Source of the DNA: Caldifarciminota bacterium UBA2202
GTDB lineage: Bacteria; Hydrothermota; 32-111
Assembly: GCA_002327905.1 (NCBI GenBank)
Contig: DCUY01000050.1
Coordinates: 1 to 27,600 of the forward strand
Length of the DNA: 27,600 bases
Direction of reading: 5' to 3'
The notes beneath the pieces are model-generated. The model saw nothing but the letters and a program-made list of their open reading frames with translations, searched no databases and was not told the origin of the DNA. Of the stretch, positions 15,203 to 25,400 are shown one piece after another. The position numbers and the translations under genes were made by a program. Position 1 is the stretch's first letter. Each line of letters starts with the position of its first letter.

Positions 15203-18200
15203 AATAATACCAATTTTTTTGAAACAAGGACTTCCGCATCATCTCTTATAATCAAGAATGCTACACCTGAATGGCTTTCTATGCGGTAATTCGACTGCGA
15301 TTCAAATATTATCCCCTCATAGACTCTGTCAATCAGTCTTCCTGATGCGTCAAAAAGGAGAATCTCATAGTATCCTGATTTGCTTATTGAAATATTGACA
15401 AGTGAGCTCTTTGGCAGAAAAGCTACAGAATTTATTGCAGGCTTTTCCAATTTCTTTTGATATATTTGGGTGAATTTGTTCTTCAATATAGGCCTCTTGT
15501 TCGTTATCTTTACTGACATTCCGTTTCTCGGGGTAAATTCATCAGAGTAGGCGCTGTCAGTCAAAGACAAATATGCACTTGAATTGAATTGAATTCCCAT
15601 AATCATTTTGCTTGAATCGGGAATATTATAATAATGAACGGTAATGTCGGAAGTATCTATGCATACTGCGAATGTATATGGCATCTCCTCTCCTATTACT
15701 TTGTTATAATAGATAATAAACTGATAATTAAGAGTATCAAAATAGGAAAAGCATGTATTCACCGCATCTGACGGTTTCATATATATATCATTATAATATT
15801 CGCATCTGTAATCAAGCCACCCTGTAAAAATCGCGGGATTTGACAAATAATGTGTAGGCAGAGGTTCGCTTGAATATAAATTGAACGGTAGTCTGTGCAA
15901 AGAGAAAATTCCGTTTGTATTGAAGTAAAGTGTTTCTGAAGACTCGCCATAAAAATTAAATATAAATGGAAGCTTTATGGATAATGTTGTATCATCAGTG
16001 ACTTCAAGCTGTCTGAATGCAAAAGAATCGATATTGATATACTTGAATTTCGGGCTGTTCTCAAAGTCCGTCATATCGTTTGTGAATATATAGTAATTAT
16101 TCACAGGTCCGAGATACATCTCGGAATTATTATATCTTGTCGGAAGAATTATTTTCGTAGTATCAGAGTAATTGCCTATTGAGACAATTATATCAAGAGA
16201 GCATAACGGTTGAGAAGAACTGTACGTAAATACATCGAAAGAGAATGCCTTTGTCTCATAACTGCCGAGTGAATCAATTATCTCAACATTATCAAGGCAG
16301 AAAAATGATTTTGAATTTATCTCAATGCTTATGTCCTTGGATTTTAACGGCGAGAGATTTGCTATATTAAATGCAAGAGTAGAATACGCTCCGAGGAGAA
16401 TATAATCAAGAGTCTCTGCTTCAAAATAAGCGTTCTTAAAAGAGATATTAAAATCAGGCTTCAACAGGTCGAGAATTAAAACCTCATAGACAGTGTCATT
16501 CCCGTTTATCGTTCCTATAGAGCACACAGCGGAGACAAGAGAATCGGAATATCCGTTTATTTCAAAGATTATTCCGTTTGGAATTGTGACATATGAATCT
16601 GGAAGCAGATTAAAAATGACAATATCATTTGATAAAAGATTGAATATATCTTCATATCCTGTTATCAGCACTTTTGAGGAATCTGCCACAGTTGTGCCGT
16701 AATTCTTAAAACTCAAATCAAAAAAGAATGTATCAATGCGATAGTCTGTAAGATTGTAGGATGACAGAGAGACAAATTGTCCGTCCTTAATCATGTGTAT
16801 TTTTTTAGATTCATAATAATTCCCGGGAACATAAACTGATAAATCAACAGAATCTCCTGCATTCAGAAGTGCAGAGGATACATCAAACATGAAAGATGAA
16901 TTTGAAGAGAAATGCGATGAGTCTATAAGAGAGTCGTCGACAAAGACTCCCAAAAATCCGCCCTGTGAAAGAATTCCGCTGAAATTGGCATTTCCGTCGA
17001 TTGTGTTGAGTGATGCAGGCTGATACTTGTCTGCATTGAAAGAGAAATCGGAGATTGAATTATTTCCGAAGTATGTTTCAGGAAGAGTGAAATAATTATA
17101 CCTTTCATAATACCCTCTGGTGAGAGGTGCGTCGCCGTATTCCTGATAGAAGACATTTTTTGCTTTGTTCATGGCATCCGCTATTGATGAAGAAGAAGCG
17201 AGAGAATCAAAGAAAGCTCTCTGGAGAACGTCATCCTGCTCCCAATAGGTATATTGAGACGCTCCTATGAATGTTGTGGCGCCTTTGTCTGGGTTTTTAA
17301 GCCACATATACCCGAAATAATCGGGAATGGAATAATTTCCCGTAAGGCATGCAAATGACATCACAATGGGATGCATGGATTCATTGCTCAGACTCTCTAT
17401 GTTTGACTGGTCATAAGAAGGTCCAGACCAGGAGTAGGCAGAGCCGTGCCCGGAATAAACGGATATTCCTCTTCCGTCATTGAATGCAGTGTCGAGCGGA
17501 GTCCCAGTGAGATAATACCCGAAGAATGAGTCGCACTCATACCCGACTTCTCTCATGACTGACATTGCATAAACATGAGATGATTCTGCGAGAAGGTGCC
17601 ATCCTCCGTCATTTGTCGCAATGAAATATCCTTTATTGTTGTATGAAAATCTTCCTGATGAGTATTCCGTCTTCACTTTACTGATGTAATTGATGAGGTC
17701 GGCAGTGTCCTTTGCCGGAATCCTTGAAAGAAAAAGATCAGGGAAATAATCCATCGTATCAATAAGAGAGTAATAAAGGTCTGTCGCCGGATAGTCGGTC
17801 CCGCTTCCTGTGATATAAGGAAGGAGTTCACTGCTTCCAAGAAGCAGAACATATGAAAACGGTTCTAAGGAGTATGCGTTCTTGATAAACTCTTCAATCT
17901 CCTGCGCTCCGGAGCCTGTAACAGAGAGAGGATGGGATTTAAAAGAGAATCCCCTTTTCCTGTAAAACTCAGACAATTCGCTTATCTGCCCTGAAAATAT
18001 GTCATTGTAGATGACGCACACTGAATTTGAAGATTCCTTCGGATTCAAGTTTGAATAATCGTATTGTATGCCCCTAACTATAAGAATGTTTTTGGAAGGA
18101 ATATAGTCATAGGGGTATATCTCCGCAGTATTGTCAGAATAAATTCTGTAAGAAGAAGAAAATAGAGGTTTGTCCGACTGATACGCATTTCTATCTTTTA

Positions 18201-18564
18201 TGAACAATACTCTTTCTTGAGATTTGGAAACAGGATATTGCTTTGGGTATATCTCTTTGTTCAAGTAAATTGTGTCTTCGCTTATGCATTCTATCGTGAG
18301 AGTCGAGACATCAATATTGACAAGTCTTTTAACAGGCACATCCGGATATCCGTAAGGAAGAGATGAATGATTGAGCTCATCCGGAAATGACAGATAACCG
18401 TCCGATTCCGACAGAATCGGATTGCCGTTTAGAGTGAATGTCAGAAAAGACAATGCAAAGAGTGTCAGAACTCCGCACCAAAAGATATGTGATAGTAAGT
18501 CTGCGGAGAGATGACTGTCAAATCCGAATGTTTTGCGATGTCCAGCTTCAGTATTGTTATCCAT
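15199..18564 (-). CDS. Secreted C25 (gingipain-family) cysteine protease with C-terminal tail
   Basis: A large exported protein, up to 1121 residues. An N-terminal propeptide-like part (about 50-200) precedes the C25 caspase-like domain (about 200-480). Catalytic His373 lies in 'SVYSGHGSAYSW' and Cys406 in 'MSFACLTGNY'; 'YPATDLYYSLI' and 'PDLFLSRIPAKD' are also typical. Beta-rich domains follow, including 'LPFIFNFYG...YFNTNGIFSLH', and the final 70 residues ('ILLFDASGRLIDRVYEG' to 'KKLVLF') look like a type IX secretion-type sorting domain. Residues are numbered from the ATG at 18564, which overlaps the upstream gene by 100 bases and gives a poor signal peptide. A CTG at 18468 would overlap the upstream TGA (CTGA), like other junctions in this operon, so the true start is open. 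Last gene of a five-gene operon. Confidence 0.9.
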   Translation of the reverse strand: MDNNTEAGHRKTFGFDSHLSADLLSHIFWCGVLTLFALSFLTFTLNGNPILSESDGYLSFPDELNHSSLPYGYPDVPVKRLVNIDVSTLTIECISEDTIYLNKEIYPKQYPVSKSQERVLFIKDRNAYQSDKPLFSSSYRIYSDNTAEIYPYDYIPSKNILIVRGIQYDYSNLNPKESSNSVCVIYNDIFSGQISELSEFYRKRGFSFKSHPLSVTGSGAQEIEEFIKNAYSLEPFSYVLLLGSSELLPYITGSGTDYPATDLYYSLIDTMDYFPDLFLSRIPAKDTADLINYISKVKTEYSSGRFSYNNKGYFIATNDGGWHLLAESSHVYAMSVMREVGYECDSFFGYYLTGTPLDTAFNDGRGISVYSGHGSAYSWSGPSYDQSNIESLSNESMHPIVMSFACLTGNYSIPDYFGYMWLKNPDKGATTFIGASQYTYWEQDDVLQRAFFDSLASSSSIADAMNKAKNVFYQEYGDAPLTRGYYERYNYFTLPETYFGNNSISDFSFNADKYQPASLNTIDGNANFSGILSQGGFLGVFVDDSLIDSSHFSSNSSFMFDVSSALLNAGDSVDLSVYVPGNYYESKKIHMIKDGQFVSLSSYNLTDYRIDTFFFDLSFKNYGTTVADSSKVLITGYEDIFNLLSNDIVIFNLLPDSYVTIPNGIIFEINGYSDSLVSAVCSIGTINGNDTVYEVLILDLLKPDFNISFKNAYFEAETLDYILLGAYSTLAFNIANLSPLKSKDISIEINSKSFFCLDNVEIIDSLGSYETKAFSFDVFTYSSSQPLCSLDIIVSIGNYSDTTKIILPTRYNNSEMYLGPVNNYYIFTNDMTDFENSPKFKYINIDSFAFRQLEVTDDTTLSIKLPFIFNFYGESSETLYFNTNGIFSLHRLPFNLYSSEPLPTHYLSNPAIFTGWLDYRCEYYNDIYMKPSDAVNTCFSYFDTLNYQFIIYYNKVIGEEMPYTFAVCIDTSDITVHYYNIPDSSKMIMGIQFNSSAYLSLTDSAYSDEFTPRNGMSVKITNKRPILKNKFTQIYQKKLEKPAINSVAFLPKSSLVNISISKSGYYEILLFDASGRLIDRVYEGIIFESQSNYRIESHSGVAFLIIRDDAEVLVSKKLVLF

Positions 18565-21284
18565 ATATCCATCCTGATGCCTGCTCCGAATCCGAATTTA
18601 AGATCGTCAAGCATCAAATCAGTGGTTAAAAGACGCAGATCGCTCAAATCATCTTTGGCAATTCCGAGGTCAGTGAAAAGCACTCCCCTTATATTCATAA
18701 CAGAAAGATTATATATTGGAAATTGTATTTTATCTATCAGCGGGAATCTTAGTTCGAGGTTTGTAAAGGCAGTGTTTGTTCCGTAAAACTCATTGTCATT
18801 ATACCCTCTTAGGGAGCCTGCTCCGCCAATATACGAATACATCGTCTCTATGCCGAATGTCTTTGCTGTGGCGGCTCTGACTGCGAATTGGCTTCGTGGC
18901 GTGATTATGAAATACTTTCTTGCATCTGCCGAAACAAATCCTCCTCTGTACATACCGAGTGAATCCTGAGGGTAGTAATCCATCTCCACACCCGCATCAA
19001 GGCGAGCCATGTCGCCGTTCACCGGTCCGTAGTAGCCCCATATTCCATTATCATAGACCAAAGAGACGGTATGAGAGCTTCTTACAGAGGAATAGAGATT
19101 TTCTTTCTCTGTGCGGTCAATGTAATAAATGTTTCCGTTCACATCATATTTGTAAACAGAATTCTGAATGTCTATCCTCTTGTATCTGTCAAATGGAAAA
19201 CGAAGAAGCAATCCTCCTCCATTATAAATATAAGATAAAGAATAGTAATAATTATAAAATATCTCCTGCTGTTGATTCAAATAGATCAATGCAAGGTCTA
19301 TTCTGTTCTTCAAAAACCAATACTCAAATGAAATATACCCGTTTCCGGTAAATGAAAGTTTCTCCATCTGCAGAAATATCCAATTGTCTCCCATCATGTC
19401 GCTTATTCCAAGGTCAAGAAGTCCTACGAATCCGTATCCGGGAGTATAAGAGAAGGCACCGGCGGCCCAATCCACAGCAAAATTGAATGGAGGATTTCCG
19501 GATGCCACTTCCTTAAAATCATATTGATTGAATTTCCTCACATAATCATTATATTCGTAAGTTAGGTCTATTTCACTGCTGAAATCAAGAGGATTATTCA
19601 GTAGCATAACATCCATCTTCATCTGAGAGAAGAATGAAAATACGATTCTTGACATATCCGAAGACATTGATGGAGAAAAGACTCCTGTTATAACATCCGT
19701 AATCTGCTTCATCTCCGATGTATTAAGATTTAACATAAACGCATTTGACACATCTCCGATATACGAAGAGAATACAACCATAGAGTCATTTACAAGAGAG
19801 AATCTTGCAATGCTTCCTTTATACGGAATTTCTATTTTAGAGAAAACATTTGTATTCAGATTATATGTTATCAAAGAATAGTCCCCATAATTCCATGATG
19901 TGTCATTAGAGCGGTCGCTGGAGAATATGAGCATGGAATCATTCAGAAAGAATGGGCTTCTGTCATCATAAATGTCTTTTGTTATAAGAATCTCTTTTTT
20001 ATTTGTGAAATCATAGACAGCAATATCATTCTGCCCGTTATTCATTTTTGTGTAAACAACCCGCTTCACATCAGAATCAACAGCGGGCGAAAATACTCCG
20101 TCAGCACTGATATTGATGCTCTTCTTGATTTTTTTGCCTCTTACATCAAAGAGTATGATTTTTTCCGTCTCATTATTACGCGCCGAAAAGACAAGATACT
20201 TGCTGTCTCTTGACCAATTCAGATTTCCGTATTCAAGATGAAAGCTCTCAAAATGCCTGACGAATGTGCGCGGAAGAACCTTATCTTTTCTGTCAGGATT
20301 GAAAATTGATGAAAGATATATGTCAAAATATCCGTATTTTTCCGATATGAATGCAACATAATTGCCGTCGGGAGATATTGATGGCGAAATATTATATGGA
20401 GATGTTTCAAGAAACCCGCCAAGGAGTGATTTAGCTGAATTAATGACTACATCTTTATTCTTTATAAGAGGAAAATATCTTTTTTTCAAATAAAGCTTCC
20501 ATTCATTGTCAAGCTGGTCAATTGTGATTCCAAGAAGCTTTTCCAATGAAAGATAAAATGATTTTGTCGTCCTCATTGATGAATATATCTCGCCTATCTT
20601 CTCCCTTCCGTATTTATCTGCAATGTATTTTAAAACAGATTCCCCTGCTTTGTAAATATAAAATCCGCCGGAATAGTAACCGAGAGTCGTGAGGTCAATG
20701 AGAGTGTCATTAACAACAGCGTCCCTCATGTACATGTCAGTCTCTTTGTCCCATTCCCTTGAGAAAAATTCAGCGCTTCCTTCAATGAACCATAATGGAA
20801 TGTCATAGGTAATTGAACTTAGTATTGCCCCGGTGCCTCCGCCTCCATACAAATATTCAAACTGCATTGCGTGCACAAGCTCATGATTTATAACATGACG
20901 CAAATCCTCATAAGAGCCGGAGAAGGGAATCACCACTCTGTTTTTAAGGGATTCGGTGAATCCGCCCACGAACTCTTCTATTATATCTACGGTTATGTTC
21001 GTCTCTTCAAAATCCTTATGCGAATTATAAATTATTATAGGCACCCTTCTCTTCATTTTGTGATTGAAATCTTTCTCAATCCCTGCCATTGATGACTCTG
21101 CGACAAGAGAGGCGAATGAAGCAAGCTGATTGCCTCCTTTATAAAAGTAAATGTCAAACTTGTCCGACCTGTGCACTTTCCAGTTGTAAGAAGAATACTG
21201 CACTTTATTCTTTCCAAAATATGTGGTTTGAGAATATGCAGACAATGAAACACAGAGAATCAAGAAGAGAAGCAGTTTTTTCAT
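18465..21284 (-). CDS. Fusion: gluzincin protease, TolB-like propeller, Omp85-like barrel
   Basis: A 939-residue outer-membrane protein in three parts. After a signal peptide ('LLLFLILCVSLSAYSQ'), a peptidase-MA-like zinc protease domain (about 20-270) shows H134-E-L-V-H138, with Glu168 in 'WFIEGSAEFF' as probable third ligand. A beta-propeller of PD40/TolB type follows (about 290-570): 'SPSISPDGNYVAFISEK', 'WSRDSKYLVFSA', 'FFLNDSMLIFSS'. The last 350 residues form a BamA/TamA-like (bacterial surface antigen) barrel with Arg826 in the loop motif 'GGAGSLRGY' and a terminal 'FGAEF'. Omp85 barrels insert or export proteins. The ATG overlaps the upstream stop as ATGA. It may be an outer-membrane protease or a self-tethered export channel; this is inference. 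Confidence 0.9.
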   Translation of the reverse strand: MKKLLLFLILCVSLSAYSQTTYFGKNKVQYSSYNWKVHRSDKFDIYFYKGGNQLASFASLVAESSMAGIEKDFNHKMKRRVPIIIYNSHKDFEETNITVDIIEEFVGGFTESLKNRVVIPFSGSYEDLRHVINHELVHAMQFEYLYGGGGTGAILSSITYDIPLWFIEGSAEFFSREWDKETDMYMRDAVVNDTLIDLTTLGYYSGGFYIYKAGESVLKYIADKYGREKIGEIYSSMRTTKSFYLSLEKLLGITIDQLDNEWKLYLKKRYFPLIKNKDVVINSAKSLLGGFLETSPYNISPSISPDGNYVAFISEKYGYFDIYLSSIFNPDRKDKVLPRTFVRHFESFHLEYGNLNWSRDSKYLVFSARNNETEKIILFDVRGKKIKKSINISADGVFSPAVDSDVKRVVYTKMNNGQNDIAVYDFTNKKEILITKDIYDDRSPFFLNDSMLIFSSDRSNDTSWNYGDYSLITYNLNTNVFSKIEIPYKGSIARFSLVNDSMVVFSSYIGDVSNAFMLNLNTSEMKQITDVITGVFSPSMSSDMSRIVFSFFSQMKMDVMLLNNPLDFSSEIDLTYEYNDYVRKFNQYDFKEVASGNPPFNFAVDWAAGAFSYTPGYGFVGLLDLGISDMMGDNWIFLQMEKLSFTGNGYISFEYWFLKNRIDLALIYLNQQQEIFYNYYYSLSYIYNGGGLLLRFPFDRYKRIDIQNSVYKYDVNGNIYYIDRTEKENLYSSVRSSHTVSLVYDNGIWGYYGPVNGDMARLDAGVEMDYYPQDSLGMYRGGFVSADARKYFIITPRSQFAVRAATAKTFGIETMYSYIGGAGSLRGYNDNEFYGTNTAFTNLELRFPLIDKIQFPIYNLSVMNIRGVLFTDLGIAKDDLSDLRLLTTDLMLDDLKFGFGAGIRMDIWITILKLDIAKHSDLTVISPQTYYHISFGAEF

Positions 21285-21769
21285 ATTAGTTTCCCCAAAA
21301 GGTATCCGAACATAACCCCGATTAGGAGGGCTGTGGTAAAGAGTTTAGATTTCTCAACCTCCATTTTGTATCCTTTTTTGAATGCAAAGAAGGTTACAAT
21401 GTAGCCGATACCATTCAGCAGAATTATCACTGGTATTGAAATAACCTTTACAATCACAGGTCCTGCTACTGGAATGAGCGCTATTATAGCGAGAATTTCC
21501 GAGAATAATTGAGATACGATTCCGAAGAATATTACAATAATCGCAGTGACAGGTTTGTTTATTCCGAATCTGAATGAGATGTATATTAAAAGCAATGAAG
21601 AGAAAAAAATCAGAATCATGAGTTTGTGATCTTTGAAATAATCTATCAGCAATTTTCTTTTATTGACTTTTGAAAAATCAATCATCACATTGATATACTT
21701 GAAAACGCCGAAAAATCGCAGTGTCTCATAAACTGAATTTGAAATGCTTATAATCAGTTTTTTAATCAA
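21281..21769 (-). CDS. Small multi-spanning membrane protein
   Basis: A 162-residue integral membrane protein I do not recognise. About four hydrophobic segments are visible: 'MILIFFSSLLLIYISF', 'AIIVIFFGIVSQLF', 'AIIALIPVAGPVIVKVI...VIILLNGIGYIVTFF' and 'TTALLIGVMFGYLLG'. The N-terminal 45 residues are amphipathic and basic. Start codon is TTG (21769), overlapping the upstream TGA as TTGA, and its own stop overlaps the next ATG as ATGA. The coupling on both sides argues that it works with the surface-protease set, perhaps as an inner-membrane component. No known motif supports a specific function. Confidence 0.8.
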   Translation of the reverse strand: MIKKLIISISNSVYETLRFFGVFKYINVMIDFSKVNKRKLLIDYFKDHKLMILIFFSSLLLIYISFRFGINKPVTAIIVIFFGIVSQLFSEILAIIALIPVAGPVIVKVISIPVIILLNGIGYIVTFFAFKKGYKMEVEKSKLFTTALLIGVMFGYLLGKLI

Positions 21770-22413
21770 AATTTAACTCCGACAGAGATTCTGAATGAAT
21801 TGATTCCGAACCCTCCGTTGAATTCAACAGGTTTGAAAAACTCCGATGATTTGAAGTATGTGAATACTGCAGATGAAATATGATTGATTGCTATTCCGCT
21901 TATGGAGTAAAGCATAAACTCTCTGAATCTTCTTGAATTTGCCCTCATAGAAGAATAATTGTATCTATCTTCAGTCTCCTTAAAATTCCATGATAATGAA
22001 TCCGGTATTGTTCTTGATTCCACATATTCAATTTGCTTTTTGATGTTGTTTGGATATACCTGCCTCGCCTTCGTATAGAGTGAGGCATTGTATTCATCCG
22101 AAGAGTTATATGATTCCATTTTTAAAAGTATGTCAGAAGGATATTCGGATATATCTTTTGTCAATGTATAAGAGCCGTAATCAATGGAATTATTAAGTTC
22201 ATATTCGGATTTCAGGTAAAAAGACAGTGTGGCAGAGATGAGAAGAATCTCAGACCCGGCGAATATTTTCGCAGGAGCAGTCTCCTGGACCCTCACCAAT
22301 CCCCATCCGGGAAGAAGAAGGGACTTTGATGTCTGCTTAATCTCCTCTGAAATTGTGAGACCCGAAACCATGAATGAAATAAGCAAGATGAAAACAAAAA
22401 TAAATCTTTTCAT
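21766..22413 (-). CDS. DUF5683-like envelope protein
   Basis: A 215-residue exported protein. A signal peptide ('FIFVFILLISFMVSGLT') is followed by 'KSLLLPGWGLVRVQETAPAK', the proline-glycine motif characteristic of DUF5683 proteins in Bacteroidota relatives, and a hydrophobic stretch ('FAGSEILLISATLSFYL'). A second hydrophobic helix lies near 168-186. The chain ends '...NSFRISVGVKF', with a terminal aromatic residue like outer-membrane beta strands. The family's role is unknown. The ATG overlaps the M6 protease stop by one base (TAATG) with GAGGAA upstream. Confidence 0.75.
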   Translation of the reverse strand: MKRFIFVFILLISFMVSGLTISEEIKQTSKSLLLPGWGLVRVQETAPAKIFAGSEILLISATLSFYLKSEYELNNSIDYGSYTLTKDISEYPSDILLKMESYNSSDEYNASLYTKARQVYPNNIKKQIEYVESRTIPDSLSWNFKETEDRYNYSSMRANSRRFREFMLYSISGIAINHISSAVFTYFKSSEFFKPVEFNGGFGINSFRISVGVKF

Positions 22414-25400
22414 TATTTCCTCACAGTGAAGTAAAACATTTTTACTCTCTTCTCAGTATCATTCTCCACCAAAAGCCTGAGAATATAAAAGCCCGGAGCA
22501 AGAGGTTCGACGCTCACAAACTCTTCATTTATTCCTGAATGGCATTTTTTACTCTCGGAAGAGTTTTTTAAAGTGCCTGCCTGATCAAATATTGTATATG
22601 AAAATTCTTCACCTGTATCTGTATTGAATCTCAAAGTAAAATAACTATAAGCAGGGTTGGGATAAATATATGTATTCTCATCCGGTATTATGAGATTGTC
22701 ACCTTTCCGAATAACTGATCCGTGCGGATAGAGCCTGTTGTTCTTCTCATTGTAATGCTGGCTGGGCCAGACATACTCATTCAGCTTTGAATCAAGCTCA
22801 TAAGCTATCAGTTGATAATCCGATACAGCGACTATGTCCACTAAAGAATCATTGTCAAGGTCGCATACAAGAGGTGTGGAATTGGAAACCTGCCCTGTTG
22901 ATATGGGGAACCCGGGTATTGATTTTTCGGAGAATCCTGCAAGTATGGCATTGTCAGTGTGGACAAGAATGTCATTTCCCCCGTCATCATTCAAATCCAC
23001 TGCAAGAGGAGTTGACTGAATATCTGAACTGTCATGTGCCAAAACAGGATAATTGTTTACTATGTTGCCATTATAATCAAGAAGAAAGAGTCTCCCGTAA
23101 AGAAGAATCGCTATTTCAAGTTCGCCGTTATTGTCAACATCAGTTACAATCGGAGAAGTATAGAACGGATAGTCAGGCAATTCCCTTCTGAATTCCGTCT
23201 CCCCTGTCTCTGAGGATACTGAAAAGACTACACCGTCTCCTCTGACAAATATTATCTCAATTACAGAGTCAGAGTCAATGTCGACAGCCATAGGAGATGA
23301 GGTGGTGTATTGCACATTCTCCGTGTTTGATGAGAATATCTGTTTAAGGTCAAATGAAAATCCTCTTACAACTCCGTCAAATGCAAGTGTTATTATCTTA
23401 TCATCCATAATTATCGGTTGAGACCATGACGCGGCATTGAGGTAAACGGAATCTTTAAGTGATATGCTGTCATCAACATATTCTGCAATCCTTAAAAACA
23501 TATCTTCACCTGTTATTAAAATCTCATCAAGAGAATCATTGTCAATATCCCCTAAAGTTGCGGAAGAGACGAATCCGTAATCGGAATGAAGAGGAGAACC
23601 GGGAATTTCCACAAAAATCCCTCTTGCGTTTAAGGTGTCGGTGCGCAAGACATGAACCTCTCCTGCGTATGATGTCACAACCATGTCTTTCGAACCCGCA
23701 TCTCTTATTGAACCGAATGCAGGTGTGGAGTAGGATTCATTTGAAGCATTGAATGTACCTACAATTCCGCTCTCATTGAAAGCGCCTTTTCCGTCCTCTC
23801 CTATGGCATATATCTCTCCTGCCATTGTCTGGAAGAAAATAACATTATTTCCGCTTATCTTGATAATATTCGGCGAATTGACATCCGATGCTGTTTTCAA
23901 ATCAAACGGGAATCCCTTCACTCTGTAATCATAAAGAACAGAGAATGACATGACAGTGTCAGAACGTGAGACATCATATATATAAACATGTGAGTTGCCT
24001 TTATTATTGGCTTTGGTATTTGGAGAGGTCTTTGGAGTAAACCTGTCATTGACTCCTCCCTCATAGAATAAATCCTGATAGGACCCGTAGAATGCCTTTT
24101 CTAAATCATAAACATCATAAAAATCAAGCTCGAAATCCTGCACCATATCACCCTCTTCCATGTCAATTCCAAAAATATCTCCGCCGTTTATCATATTGTA
24201 TCCTGAATCAGCGAGTATTATTGATTCGTCAATATGATATATAGCTAACCCTCCGGAATCAATCGGACAAGGGAGTGACATGTCATAATCATCTACTTTC
24301 ACAAGCACATTGTCTTTCCACAATCTAAATCCGTTTGAATCAAGGTTGCTTGACAGTGTCTCCGGATTCATATAGGCAAAACGATTCTCAATCAGATACC
24401 ACTCATGTGAATTGATAGGTATTTTATAAACTTTAGTAGAGGAATCTTCATTTGCCCCGAGATATTTTATTTTCAAACGGGTTGTATCATTATCAATAAT
24501 TTTTGTCTGATTGAAATATATCCAATTTGAATATTCAGAATTAGGATTCGCATTGAACCGCGCCTGTCCGTTGTACGTACCCTGATGCGGAGGCACAAGT
24601 CCGTTCAGGTTCCAATTTCCTGTTCCCTGAAGAGCCCATCCGCCCATACCCATTCTTCTTCCGGATGTGTCATACAAATCATATATTCCCAATTGATGCG
24701 CAAATTCATGCGCGAGTCCGCCCTGAATAAATGCTGTTCCTCCGTCCTGATTCCCGGTCTCCGAATAAATTATTCCATCATTAAAGGATTTCCCGCCCAC
24801 AGTTATAGGCTGACCGAAGACATAGTCGGCTCCCTGCACATAAACAGCAGGCAGATCAAACGGAGAGTCATAAAGATAGTCTGTCTGCCACATGCTTCCT
24901 GCGTGGAAGATTATCACAGCATCATACTTCGTAAAATCAATGCCTCCCTCCATCTCAGCTTCAAATAATGCATCTCTTAACAAAGAGAAGAGTCCAAGAA
25001 CCTGATTTATTGTATCTCCGTAATAAGGAATTTCATGTTTTACCGTGTAACATTTTGTAAGCCCTTTCGGCTGAATGTCGAAATCTACAAAGAGTCTATT
25101 ATGCGAATCATCCAAATAATAGTTTTGCAGAGCCTCCATCTGGCGTAAGAAATAGATTGAATCGTGAGGCGGCTGAAAATAAAGATTTCTTGTTGTGTCA
25201 ATAATGGTATCGTTATTCTCAATTGTCGTATCTATTTCATACTCCGAGTCCAATGATCCTCTCAGGTCCATCTTTCCGTTTCCCGTGGTGAGATGAGTTG
25301 TGTCCTCAAGAAACTCGACTTTCAGAACAAGAACATTTATAGTGTCAGCCCCCGCCTTCTTCTCAAAATCAATAATGCTTCTCTTGGACGGGGTTGATAC

